From the NCBI GenBank assembly GCA_030418545.1, contig QAIB01000003.1:186001-250000 (forward strand): 64,000 nucleotides of DNA, given 5' to 3'. Origin of the DNA: Xenophilus aerolatus (GTDB lineage Bacteria > Pseudomonadota > Gammaproteobacteria > Burkholderiales > Burkholderiaceae_C). The first letter of the stretch is position 1; each line of letters opens with the position of its first letter. The notes below the pieces were generated by a model. It made no database searches and had not been told where the DNA came from. It worked only from the letters and a program-made list of their open reading frames with translations. The position numbers and the translations under genes were made by a program. Positions 26,275-35,038 of this stretch are shown here, piece after piece.

Positions 26275-27903
26275 ATGAAGCACTTCGACTACGCCAACCC
26301 CTACCCCTCGACCCGCATCCCGGTCTTCGCCCGCAATGTCGTCTCGACCTCGCACCCGCTGGCGGCGCAGGCCGGCCTGCGCATGCTGCACCAGGGTGGC
26401 AATGCGGTCGACGCGGCCATCGCCGCCGCGGCCGCGATGACGCTGGTCGAGCCGGTGAGCAACGGCCTCGGGTCGGACGCCTTCTGCATCCTGTGGGACG
26501 GCCAGCAGCTGCACGGCCTCAACAGCTCGGGCAGCGCGCCTGCGGCCTGGACGCCGGAGTACTTCCGCAAGAAGTACGGGGCCGACGCCGCCACGCCGCC
26601 GATGCGCGGCATCGATTCGGTCACCGTGCCGGGCGCGGTGGGCGCGTGGGCCGCGCTGTCCGAGCGTTTCGGCAAGCTGCCCTTCGCCGACCTCATGGCC
26701 CCGGCCATCGAGATCGCCGAGCGCGGCTACCTGGTGCCGCCGGTGGTGCAGCAGAAGTGGGATGCGGCCACGCCGATCCTGAAGGACCAGCCGGGCTTCG
26801 CCGACGCCTTCCTGCCCTGGGGCCGCTCGCCGAAGGTGGGCGAGCTGTTCAAGTTCCCGGCGGCGGCGCGTGCGCTCAAGTCCATCGCGGGCAGCAAAGG
26901 CGAATCCTTCTACCGCGGCGAGATCGCGGCGGCGCTGGAGGCGTTCTCCACCGCGAACGGCGGCAGCCTCAAGGCCAGCGACCTCGCGGCCTGTAAGCCC
27001 GAGTGGGTCACGCCGGTGGAGCGCGAGTACCGCGGCTACACGCTGCACGAGATCCCGCCCAACGGCCAGGGCATCGCGGCGCTGATCGCGCTGGGCATCC
27101 TGGAGAAGTTCGACATCGCCTCGCTGCCCGTCGATTCGGTGCAGTCGCAGCACCTGCAGATCGAGGCCATGAAGCTGGCCTTCGCCGACGTGTACCGCTA
27201 CGTGGCCGAGCGCGGCGCGATGGAGGTGACGACCGAACAGATGCTGGACGACGCGTATCTCGCCGCGCGCGCCAAGCTCATCGACCCCACGCGCGCGCAG
27301 GACTTCCAGGCCGGCAACCCGGTCAAGGGCGGCACCATCTACCTCACGGCCGCCGACGAGAACGGCATGATGGTCAGCTTCATCCAGAGCAACTACATGG
27401 GCTTCGGCTCGGGTTGCGTGGAACCTACCTTCGGCATCAGCCTGCAGAACCGCGGCCACGGCTTCAGCCTGAAGGACGGCAGCCCCAACCAGGTGGCGCC
27501 GGGCAAGCGGCCCTTCCACACCATCATCCCGGGCTTCCTCACCAAGAAGGGCCAGCCGATCATGAGCTTCGGCGTGATGGGCGGCAACATGCAGCCGCAG
27601 GGCCACCTGCAGACCCTGGTGCGCATGCTCGACTACGGCCAGAACCCGCAGGCCGCCTGCGACGCGCCGCGCTGGCGCTTCAACGCCGGGCGAGCGATCA
27701 ACGTCGAGGCGGCGATGAACCCCGCCACCGTGCAGGGCCTGAAGGACCTGGGTCACGAGGTGGAGGTCATCAACGACTCCTACCAGGACTTCGGCGCCGG
27801 CCAGTTCATCTGGCGCGTGGGCGAGGAAAACGGCAAGCCCTCCGAGGAAGGCTACGTCATCGCCAGCGACCCGCGGCGCGACGGGCTGGCCGCCGGGTAC
27901 TGA
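26275..27903 (+). CDS. ggt: gamma-glutamyltransferase family protein
   Basis: 542-residue Ntn-hydrolase. The large-subunit part contains GGNAVDAAIAAAAAMTLVEP and SNGLGSDAF; the autocleavage and nucleophile Thr is probably in the segment GGTIYLTAAD, and the small-subunit motif FQSNYMGFGSGCV appears as IQSNYMGFGSG. No signal peptide is visible, so it is likely cytosolic, unlike periplasmic E. coli Ggt. Substrates may be glutathione or other gamma-glutamyl compounds, or cephalosporin-like amides. It forms a unit with tctC upstream. Confidence 0.9.
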   Translation: MKHFDYANPYPSTRIPVFARNVVSTSHPLAAQAGLRMLHQGGNAVDAAIAAAAAMTLVEPVSNGLGSDAFCILWDGQQLHGLNSSGSAPAAWTPEYFRKKYGADAATPPMRGIDSVTVPGAVGAWAALSERFGKLPFADLMAPAIEIAERGYLVPPVVQQKWDAATPILKDQPGFADAFLPWGRSPKVGELFKFPAAARALKSIAGSKGESFYRGEIAAALEAFSTANGGSLKASDLAACKPEWVTPVEREYRGYTLHEIPPNGQGIAALIALGILEKFDIASLPVDSVQSQHLQIEAMKLAFADVYRYVAERGAMEVTTEQMLDDAYLAARAKLIDPTRAQDFQAGNPVKGGTIYLTAADENGMMVSFIQSNYMGFGSGCVEPTFGISLQNRGHGFSLKDGSPNQVAPGKRPFHTIIPGFLTKKGQPIMSFGVMGGNMQPQGHLQTLVRMLDYGQNPQAACDAPRWRFNAGRAINVEAAMNPATVQGLKDLGHEVEVINDSYQDFGAGQFIWRVGEENGKPSEEGYVIASDPRRDGLAAGY

Positions 27904-27975
27904 TCCGAACTGGGCCGGCCGCCGCCATCGGCGTGCGGGGGCATCGCCAGCCACGTCGGCGCGCGGGCGCCATGC

Positions 27976-28935
27976 ATGCGAACATCCAGGGCTGACTTCT
28001 CAGAAGAAAAAGTGCCTGCAACGCCCGCCCTGCCTGCGCAAGCAGCTACGAAATCCATAGCGCCCGGCCTGGCGCTGGCCTCCTTCGGCGCCATCGCCTT
28101 CAGCGGCAAGGCGATCATCGTGAAGCTGGCCTACCGCTACGGCGTCGATGCGGTGACGCTGATCATGCTGCGCATGCTCTTCGCGCTGCCCCTGTTCGCC
28201 GTCATGGCCTGGTGGGCGGGCCGCGGCAAGCCGCCACTCACGAAGCGCGACTGGCTGGGCGTGCTGGGGCTGGGCGTCACCGGCTACTACCTCGCGAGCT
28301 TCCTCGACTTCGCCGGCCTGGCCTACATCACGGCCAGCCTGGAGCGGCTGATCCTGTACCTCAACCCCACGCTGGTGCTGCTCTTCGGCTGGCTGGCGTA
28401 CGGGCGGCGCATCCGCGGCGGTCAACTCCTGGGCATGGCCATCAGCTACGCCGGCGTGATGCTGGTCTTCGGCCACGAGCTGCAGATCGGCCAGAGCCGC
28501 GCGGCGGCCTGGGGCACGCTGCTGGTCTTCCTGAGCGCGGTGAGCTACGCCATCTACCTCGTGTGGAGCGGCGAGTTCGTCAAGCGCCTGGGCTCGCTGC
28601 GGCTGGTGGGCCTGGCCACCAGCGTGGCCTGCCTGCTGTGCATCGGCCAGTACCTGGTGCTGCGGCCGGTGGGTGCGGTGTTCGAACTCGCGCCCCAGGT
28701 GATCTGGCTGTCGGTGCTCAATGCCACGCTGTGCACCGCGGTGCCGGTGCTCGCGGTGATGATGGCGATCGAGCGCATCGGCGCCGCCGTGGCCGCGCAG
28801 ACCGGCATGATCGGGCCGATGTCGACCATCCTCATGGGCGTGGTCATCCTGGGCGAGCCCTTCACCGCCTGGATCGCGGCCGGCACGGCGCTGGTGATCG
28901 CCGGCATCTTCGTCTTCACCCGCGCGGGAAAATGA
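27976..28935 (+). CDS. EamA/DMT family transporter
   Basis: 319 residues with ten membrane helices in two EamA repeats (about 30-165 and 175-315); the drug/metabolite transporter family mostly exports amino acids or metabolites. The start is uncertain: ATG at 27976 has no Shine-Dalgarno, while GTG at 28012 is preceded by AGAAG. The N-terminal segment QAATKSIAPG is encoded by a 17-bp repeat core with the rare codon ATA. A palindromic element begins directly after the stop codon. Confidence 0.87.
   Translation: MRTSRADFSEEKVPATPALPAQAATKSIAPGLALASFGAIAFSGKAIIVKLAYRYGVDAVTLIMLRMLFALPLFAVMAWWAGRGKPPLTKRDWLGVLGLGVTGYYLASFLDFAGLAYITASLERLILYLNPTLVLLFGWLAYGRRIRGGQLLGMAISYAGVMLVFGHELQIGQSRAAAWGTLLVFLSAVSYAIYLVWSGEFVKRLGSLRLVGLATSVACLLCIGQYLVLRPVGAVFELAPQVIWLSVLNATLCTAVPVLAVMMAIERIGAAVAAQTGMIGPMSTILMGVVILGEPFTAWIAAGTALVIAGIFVFTRAGK
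28045..28061 (+). repeat. 17-bp palindromic repeat, copy 4 (5' end of EamA gene)
   Basis: GCTACGAAATCCATAGC preceded by TGCGCAAGCA, the same flank as the intergenic copies in reverse orientation. Confidence 0.65.
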
Positions 28936-29097
28936 ATCACCCCCCAAGCGGCTTCGCCCGAGGCCGCCGCCAGACGCGGCGACCGTTCAGGCCGTCCAAA
29001 CCTGCGCAGGCAGGTTTGGAGCCGCGGCCCTCACCCCCCCTCTGCTTCGCGAGGGGGGCGCACCCAGTGGCCCGGCAGAGCCGGTTCCACGGGTGCC
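28936..29097 (+). repeat. composite C/G-rich palindromic repeat after EamA gene (copies D and B)
   Basis: It starts ATCACCCCCCAAGCGGCTTC immediately after the stop codon, like copy A after moxR. In the middle is an 11-bp perfect stem TCCAAACCTGC / GCAGGTTTGGA (28995-29020). The distal part 29031-29097 is a reverse-orientation relative of copy A, ending GGTTCCACGGGTGCC. It fills most of the 240-bp gap before the next SDR gene; nothing else was recognised there. Confidence 0.7.
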
Positions 29098-29175
29098 CTG
29101 AACGACTCGCCGTAGCGGCGGCACGGCAGGCGCGAATTCGCATCACATCCGACATTCACGACAAGGAGCAAACAC

Positions 29176-29979
29176 ATGGATCTGGGCATCGCAGGAAAGA
29201 CGGCGCTGGTGTGCGGCGCGAGCAAGGGTCTCGGCTATGGCTGCGCGCTGGCGCTGGTGCAGGAGGGCGTCAACGTCGTGATCGTGGCGCGCGGCGCCGA
29301 GGCGCTGGAAGCGGCTGCTGACAAATTGATCGCTGCCCGCGCAGGCGGGGCGGGCGCCGCGGGGCCGTTCGTCAAGCACGTGGCGGCCGACATCACGACG
29401 CCCGAGGGCCGCGCGGCGGTGTTCGCCGTGCAGGCCGACTACGACATCGTCGTCACCAATGCCGGCGGACCGCCGCCCGGCGACTTCCGCAGCTGGGATC
29501 GCGAAGCCTGGATCAAGGCCGTGGACGCCAACATGCTCACGCCCATCGAGCTGATCAAGGCCACCGTCGACGGCATGGCGGCGCGCGGCTTCGGCCGCAT
29601 CGTCAACATCACGTCCAGCGCGGTGAAGGCGCCGATCGACATCCTCGGGCTGTCCAACGGCGCGCGCAGCGGGCTCACCGGCTTCGTCGCCGGCCTGGCG
29701 CGCAGCGGCATCGCCGCCCAGGGCGTGACCATCAACAACCTGCTGCCGGGCGCCTTCGACACCGACCGCCTGCGCAACACCGCGGCCGGCGCGGCCCAGA
29801 AGACGGGCCAGACCATCGAGGCGATCCAGGAGTCGCGCAAGAAGACCATTCCCGCACGCCGCTTCGGCACGCCCGAGGAGTTCGGCGCCATCTGCGCCTT
29901 CCTGTGCAGCCAGCAGGCGGCCTACATGACGGGCCAGAACGTGCTGGCGGACGGCGGCGCGTACCCCGGCACGTACTGA
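29176..29979 (+). CDS. SDR family oxidoreductase
   Basis: 267 residues: nucleotide-binding loop GASKGLG (13-19), NAGGPPPG after beta-4, and C-terminal TGQNVLADGGAYPGTY. The usual YxxxK catalytic pair is not present in the typical form: after the Ser in ITSSAVK the corresponding segment reads LSNGARSGL, so Tyr is replaced by Asn and Lys by Arg. This matches a divergent SDR subgroup (often called 3-oxoacyl-ACP reductase-like) with unknown reaction. AAGGAG precedes the ATG. Confidence 0.87.
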   Translation: MDLGIAGKTALVCGASKGLGYGCALALVQEGVNVVIVARGAEALEAAADKLIAARAGGAGAAGPFVKHVAADITTPEGRAAVFAVQADYDIVVTNAGGPPPGDFRSWDREAWIKAVDANMLTPIELIKATVDGMAARGFGRIVNITSSAVKAPIDILGLSNGARSGLTGFVAGLARSGIAAQGVTINNLLPGAFDTDRLRNTAAGAAQKTGQTIEAIQESRKKTIPARRFGTPEEFGAICAFLCSQQAAYMTGQNVLADGGAYPGTY

Positions 29980-30067
29980 GGCGAGGCGTGGCGCGGCGCG
30001 GCGCCGCGTCCGGGGCGGTCCGTGCGGCGCGGCACAATCCGCCGTCGCCATACCGCCCCCCACGCCC

Positions 30068-32419
30068 TTGAGTCCCGAAACAGCCCACCGCATCACCCTG
30101 GTCTCGGTCACCGGCCTGGCCGACGCGCAGGGTGCCGCCCGCGCGCTGGCCTTCAGCCAGCGCCAACTGCCCGCCTGCCGCGCGCTGCTGTGCAGCCCGG
30201 TGCGGCCGGCGGACCTGCCGCCGGGCATCGAGCATCTGCCGATCGCGCCGCTGAACTACCACGAGTACAGCTGGTTCATGCTCTTCGCGCTGTGGCGCGT
30301 GGTGCCGACCGAGTTCGCGCTCGTGGTGCAGGAGGACGGCTGGGTGCTCGAGGGGGCCAGCTGGCGCGACGACTACCTGGCCTACGACTACGTCGGCGCG
30401 CCCATCCACCTGGCCCGCATCGACACGCCCGAAGGCGTGCGCTGGAGCCGCCGGTTCGCGTGGTCGACGCCCGAGCATCCGCTGGGGCAGGGCGCGACGC
30501 CGGTGCAGAACGGCGGCTTCAGCCTGCGCAGCCAGCGCCTCATGCGGGCGCTGGTCGATCACCCGCACATCCGGGTCGAGGTGCCTGCGCCCGACGTGGT
30601 GGGCGGCGATCCGCTGCGCATGCAGTGGCAGCACGACGCACTGCTGGAGGACGTGCAGCTCAGCGGCGTGCTGCGTCCCGCGCTCGAGGCGGTGGGCCTG
30701 CGTTTCGCGCCGGTGGAGGTGGCCCGCAGTTTCGCGATCGAGCATGCGGGCCTGCTGCACCATGGTTACGACGCGCTGCAGCTGTTCGGGCACCACTCGA
30801 AGCTGCGGCGCCTCGCCGCGATCGATCCGCCCACGCTGCGCTACCGGCTGCCGCGTTCGCATCTGGCGCGGATCTACGGCGAGCCCGAGCTGCTGCAACT
30901 CTTCGAACGGCGCGGGTACGCGGTCGAGTTCGAGCCGGAGCCCGTCCCCGCGGCGCCGCGACGGGTGTTCGACACCTTCACCTACAACGGCGAGCGCGAG
31001 GTGCTGCTCACGCGGCTGAACGAGCTGTCGGCCGTGGTGGACTGCTTCGTCGTCGTGGAGGCGACCCGCACCTTCGCGGGGGAACCGAAGGCCCTGCGCT
31101 TCGACCCGGCGGACCCGGCCCTGGAGCCCTTCATCGGCCGCATCCGCTACGTGGTGGTGGACGACATGCCCGACGACCCGCCGGGTGCGGAATCGGCGGC
31201 GGTCGAAGGCGACTGGCTCAACGACCCGCCCAGGACCGGCTTCTGGCTGCGAGAGAAGTTCCAGCGCAACCAGATCCTGCGCGGCCTGGCGGATGCGGCG
31301 CCACACGACCTCGTGTTGATCTCCGACGCCGACGAGATCCCGCGTGCCGAGCGCGTGCGGCAACTGCGCGATGCGCCCCACGACCAGGTCTTCGGGCTGC
31401 GCCTGCGGCTGTACTACTTCTACGCCAACTACCGCAACGTGGCGGGGCCCGAGTCGGACACGGTCTGGACGGTGGGCTGTCCGCGTGCCTGGCTCGACGT
31501 CCGCACCCCCGGCCAGATGCGGCTGGGTGTGCGTTTCGGCGCCGTGGCCGCGACGCTCGTGGAAGACGCCGGCTGGCACCTGTCGTACTTGGGCATGCAG
31601 GTCGATGCCGTGCGGCAGAAGATCCGCGGCTTCGCCCACCAGGAATGCCGCGAGCTGGCGGACGCCATCGACCTGACCCGGCTCGTGATCGATGGGCTCG
31701 ACCTGTATCGGCGCGCCGGGTACCAGTGGGCGCTGGTCGACGCCGCCCAGGCTCCCGCCTGGTTGCGCGCCGAGCCGTCGATGCAGCACCTGTTCGCCAC
31801 GCCCCATGCGGAGGTGCTCCCGCGCTATGCCAAGGAGTCCTACGTGGCGGTGGCGCCCAGTCCCTTCGGCAAATGGGAGCACCACCCCAACCGCCACATC
31901 CTGCAGGCCTATGCCGGGCACGTGCAGGGCCGCGTGATCGACCTGGGATGCAGCCACGGGGCCAGCACCTGGTGGCTCACGCAGAACCCACGCGTGCGCG
32001 AGGTGGTCGGCGTGGACGTCAACGCCGAAGCGCTCGCAGTGGCGCAGCGCCTGTTCGCCGACGTGATGCTCCCGCACGCGTTCGTGCACCTCGACCTGAC
32101 GCAGGGGCAGGCGATCGACCCGCCAGGCGACACGCTGGTGAGCTTTCACACGCTGGAGCACATCTATCCGGCGGACGTCGCGGCCTTCCTTGCCGCGGCG
32201 TACCGGTCGCTCCGGCCGGGCGGATGCTTCGTGGTCTCCATTCCCTACGACCGCGCCTACCCCGATCCCTGCCACGTCGGCTTCTACACCGAGGCCAGCC
32301 TGTCGGCCTGCATGCGCGCCGCGGGCTTCGAGGTGGTCGAATGCTTCAAGGACGATCGCTTCGCCGAGAAGGGCCTGCTCACCGGCCTGTTCCAGCGGCC
32401 GCTGGCGCAGAGCCTCTAG
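30068..32419 (+). CDS. three-module protein: DUF5672 - glycosyltransferase family 17 - SAM methyltransferase
   Basis: 783 residues. Module 1 (about 60-240) has the DUF5672 features QEDGW (88-92), YDYVGAP and NGGFSLRS (148-155). Module 2 (about 298-560) is GT17-like: FDTFTYNGEREVLLTRLNEL, FVVVEATRTFAGEPK and a DADE metal motif (420-423); GT17 includes the beta-1,4-N-acetylglucosaminyltransferase that makes bisecting GlcNAc. Module 3 (about 605-770) is a class I methyltransferase with DLGCSHG (625-631), VDVN (649-652) and SFHTLEHIY. The TTG start at 30068 is used because no ATG or GTG precedes the first domain. A cell-surface glycan with methylated sugars is a plausible product; this is inference. 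Confidence 0.82.
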   Translation: MSPETAHRITLVSVTGLADAQGAARALAFSQRQLPACRALLCSPVRPADLPPGIEHLPIAPLNYHEYSWFMLFALWRVVPTEFALVVQEDGWVLEGASWRDDYLAYDYVGAPIHLARIDTPEGVRWSRRFAWSTPEHPLGQGATPVQNGGFSLRSQRLMRALVDHPHIRVEVPAPDVVGGDPLRMQWQHDALLEDVQLSGVLRPALEAVGLRFAPVEVARSFAIEHAGLLHHGYDALQLFGHHSKLRRLAAIDPPTLRYRLPRSHLARIYGEPELLQLFERRGYAVEFEPEPVPAAPRRVFDTFTYNGEREVLLTRLNELSAVVDCFVVVEATRTFAGEPKALRFDPADPALEPFIGRIRYVVVDDMPDDPPGAESAAVEGDWLNDPPRTGFWLREKFQRNQILRGLADAAPHDLVLISDADEIPRAERVRQLRDAPHDQVFGLRLRLYYFYANYRNVAGPESDTVWTVGCPRAWLDVRTPGQMRLGVRFGAVAATLVEDAGWHLSYLGMQVDAVRQKIRGFAHQECRELADAIDLTRLVIDGLDLYRRAGYQWALVDAAQAPAWLRAEPSMQHLFATPHAEVLPRYAKESYVAVAPSPFGKWEHHPNRHILQAYAGHVQGRVIDLGCSHGASTWWLTQNPRVREVVGVDVNAEALAVAQRLFADVMLPHAFVHLDLTQGQAIDPPGDTLVSFHTLEHIYPADVAAFLAAAYRSLRPGGCFVVSIPYDRAYPDPCHVGFYTEASLSACMRAAGFEVVECFKDDRFAEKGLLTGLFQRPLAQSL

Positions 32420-32437
32420 CGCGCGGGCGGTTCCGGC

Positions 32438-33361
32438 TCAGGCCGGTCGGCGCGACGACAGCACGATTCCTGCCACGATCAGCGCGAAGGCCAGCGCGTG
32501 GTAGCCGTGCGGCATCTCGCCCAGGAACAGGGCCGAGAGCATGGCTGCGAACAGCGGCGTGAGGTTGACGAAGAAGCCCGCCGCGTTCGGCCCCGCGCGC
32601 TGCACGCCGGCGGCCCAGCAGGGGAAGGCCAGCACCGCCGGTCCGATGGCGATGAAGGCCAGCGCGACGGCCACGCGCCAGTCGAACGCGAAGAAGCCGT
32701 CACCCACGGCCCATTCGCCGGCAGAGAACAGCGCCGACCACAGCACGCCGAAGGCGACCTGGGCCATGAGGAACGCGGCCCAGTCGCCCCGCACGCCGGC
32801 CGGCCCGTGGGTGCGCGTGAGCAGCCAGCTGTAGAGCGCCCAGGCGACGGTGGCCAGCAGCATGTAGAGGTCGCCGCGCACCAGGCGCAGCGCGAGCAGC
32901 TTGTGCCAGTCGCCGCGGCTCAGGACCAGCGCCACGCCGGCCATCGACAGCACGGCGCCGGCCAGTTCGTGGCGCGTGATGCGGTGGCCGAAGAAGAGGG
33001 CGCCGGTGGCCATCATCCACAAGGGCATGCTGGAGCCGACCAGCGTCACGTTGATCGGCGTGGACGTCTGCAGCGCCATGTATTGCAGCGCGTTGTAGCA
33101 ACCCACGCCCAGCAGCCCCAGCACCGCATAGCGGCGCCAGTGCGGCCACAGCGGGCTGTCCGGCCGCAGCACCGCCGCGGCCAGCGGCAGCAGGAGCAGC
33201 AGCGCCAGCGCCCAGCGCACCGCATTGAGCGTGAGCGGCGACACCAGGTCGCGCAGCATGCGGCCGATCACCGCGTTGCTGGCCCACAGCAGCGGCGGCA
33301 CGGTCAGGAGGAAGGCGGTGCCTGCACCGAGGCCGGTGCGGGCGGGGGTCGTCGTGGTCAT
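32438..33361 (-). CDS. EamA/DMT family transporter
   Basis: 307 residues, ten membrane helices in two EamA domains, with PLLWASNAVIGRML at the first helix and the conserved NLTPLFAAMLSALFLGE in the second repeat. Probable metabolite exporter, substrate unknown. Convergent with the glycosyltransferase gene (18 bp apart) and divergent from the quinone oxidoreductase gene. Confidence 0.9.
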   Translation of the reverse strand: MTTTTPARTGLGAGTAFLLTVPPLLWASNAVIGRMLRDLVSPLTLNAVRWALALLLLLPLAAAVLRPDSPLWPHWRRYAVLGLLGVGCYNALQYMALQTSTPINVTLVGSSMPLWMMATGALFFGHRITRHELAGAVLSMAGVALVLSRGDWHKLLALRLVRGDLYMLLATVAWALYSWLLTRTHGPAGVRGDWAAFLMAQVAFGVLWSALFSAGEWAVGDGFFAFDWRVAVALAFIAIGPAVLAFPCWAAGVQRAGPNAAGFFVNLTPLFAAMLSALFLGEMPHGYHALAFALIVAGIVLSSRRPA

Positions 33362-33466
33362 GGTTCGGAGAGCGCGCACTGTAGCCAGTCGCCTCAAGGC
33401 CTGCGCCGACGGGGCCATTCGTGGCACCATGCCACCCCCTTCCTTCCAATGACCTGGGTTGCCACC

Positions 33467-34459
33467 ATGAGCCTGAGCCTCGCCGTCCGCATCGATCGCC
33501 AAGGCGGTCCCGAAGAACTGAAGATCGTCGAGGTCGAGGTGGGCGAGCCCGGCCCGGGCGAGATCCGCATCCGCCACAAGGCGGTGGGACTGAACTTCAT
33601 CGACGTCTACCAGCGCAACGGCCTGTATCCCTTCCCCATGCCGCTGCAGCTGGGCATGGAGGCGGCCGGCGTGGTCGAGGCGGTGGGCGAGGGCGTCACG
33701 CATCTCAAGGTGGGCGACCGCGCGGCCTACGCCAGCCAGCCGCCGGGCGCCTACTGCGAGCTGCGGGTGATGCCGGCCAAGTGCGTGTGCCGCCTGCCCG
33801 ACGCCATCTCCTTCGAGACCGGCGCCGCCATGATGCTCAAGGGCCTCACGACGCAGTACCTGCTCAAGAAGACGCTGCCCGTCGAGGGCCTGGCGCCGGG
33901 CGACTTCGTCCTCTTCCATGCGGCGGCGGGCGGCGTCGGCCTGATCGCCTGCCAGTGGGCGAAGGCGCTGGGCCTTCAGCTCATCGGCACCGCCGGGTCC
34001 GACGCCAAGTGCCGGATGGCGCTGGACCACGGCGCCGCGTACGCCATCAACTACAGCACCGAGGACTTCGCCGCGCGCGTCAAGGAGATCACCGGCGGCA
34101 AGGGCGTGAAGGTGGTGTACGACTCGGTGGGCAAGGACACCTTCGAGGGTTCGCTGGCCTGCCTGCGCCCCTTCGGCCTGCTGGCGAGCTTCGGCAACGG
34201 CTCGGGGCCGGTGCCGCCGGTCAACATCGGCACGCTGGGCGCCAAGGGCTCGCTGTACATCACGCGGCCCACGCTCTTCACCCACATCGCCACGCGCGAG
34301 AGCTGCCAGGCCATGGCCGACGACCTGTTCGCGGTGGTGGAAAGCGGACAGGTGAAGATCCCGATCGACCAGCGCTATACGCTCCAGGACGTGCAGCAGG
34401 CGCACCGCGACCTGGAAGCGCGCAAGACGACCGGTTGCACGGTGCTGACGCTGGACTAG
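33467..34459 (+). CDS. zinc-free quinone oxidoreductase (MDR superfamily)
   Basis: 330 residues. LGMEAAGVVEAVGEGV and the NADPH-binding AAAGGVGLIACQWAKALG mark the quinone oxidoreductase branch of the medium-chain dehydrogenases; zinc-binding Cys residues are absent. It would reduce quinones one electron at a time with NADPH (QorA-like). The ATG at 33467 gives MSLSLAVRIDRQGGPE, the usual N terminus; an in-frame ATG lies six codons upstream. Confidence 0.9.
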   Translation: MSLSLAVRIDRQGGPEELKIVEVEVGEPGPGEIRIRHKAVGLNFIDVYQRNGLYPFPMPLQLGMEAAGVVEAVGEGVTHLKVGDRAAYASQPPGAYCELRVMPAKCVCRLPDAISFETGAAMMLKGLTTQYLLKKTLPVEGLAPGDFVLFHAAAGGVGLIACQWAKALGLQLIGTAGSDAKCRMALDHGAAYAINYSTEDFAARVKEITGGKGVKVVYDSVGKDTFEGSLACLRPFGLLASFGNGSGPVPPVNIGTLGAKGSLYITRPTLFTHIATRESCQAMADDLFAVVESGQVKIPIDQRYTLQDVQQAHRDLEARKTTGCTVLTLD

Positions 34460-34462
34460 TGG

Positions 34463-34490
34463 GCTGTCCCGCAGGCATTTGCGGGACAGC
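34463..34490. terminator. hairpin after quinone oxidoreductase gene
   Basis: An 11-bp perfect stem GCTGTCCCGCA / TGCGGGACAGC with a 6-nt loop, 4 bp after the stop codon. No T-run follows, so termination may be imperfect. Confidence 0.5.
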
Positions 34491-34645
34491 ACACGACCAC
34501 CTGAAGGACGCTTCCTACCCGCCCTGTGCGCGTGCGCCCGCGTGGTGCGCGCGCACCATCGTCGAAGCTCCAGGCTCCTTTTCGGCGCGCGTGCACGGCA
34601 TCGGTGCGGCGCGCCGGCATTCATGGATCTGGAAGCAGCGAGCAC

Positions 34646-35038
34646 ATGGCCGTCGTCAGGGCATTCATCGTCGATGACAACCCCACCCTCCGGGCGAACC
34701 TGGCGGGTACCCTGCGCGACGTCGCGCGCGTCGAACCGGTGGGCGAGGCCGACTCCGAGGCCAGCGGCAGCGCCTGGCTGCGCGAGCATGCGGGTCAATG
34801 GGACCTGGCCATCGTCGACCTCTTCATCGGCGCGGGCAGCGGCCTGCGCGTGCTCGAGGCCTGCCGCGTCCGCGCGCCCGGCCAGCGGGTGGTGGTGCTG
34901 AGCAACCACACCACGCAACAGGTCCGCATCCGCTGCCGCCAGCTGGGCGCCGACGCGGTGTTCGACAAGGCCACCGAGCTCGACGACCTGATCGACTTCT
35001 GCCTGCGCAGCCGCGAGGCGCGGCTGCAGGCTCACTGA
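34646..35038 (+). CDS. stand-alone response regulator receiver protein
   Basis: 130 residues, a single CheY-like receiver: acidic pair D10-D11 (VDDNPTL), phospho-acceptor D58 (LAIVDLF), Ser86 in the Thr/Ser position (VVVLSNH) and Lys108 (VFDKAT). No output domain and no histidine kinase nearby. Its stop overlaps the stop of the convergent lysR gene by 7 bp. Confidence 0.9.
   Translation: MAVVRAFIVDDNPTLRANLAGTLRDVARVEPVGEADSEASGSAWLREHAGQWDLAIVDLFIGAGSGLRVLEACRVRAPGQRVVVLSNHTTQQVRIRCRQLGADAVFDKATELDDLIDFCLRSREARLQAH

Noticed and set aside
29317-29333. GCTGACAAATTGATCGC as a ninth copy of the 17-bp repeat
   Set aside because: It has six mismatches to the nearest copy and is not palindromic; kept out although the following GCTGCCCGCG resembles the usual flank.
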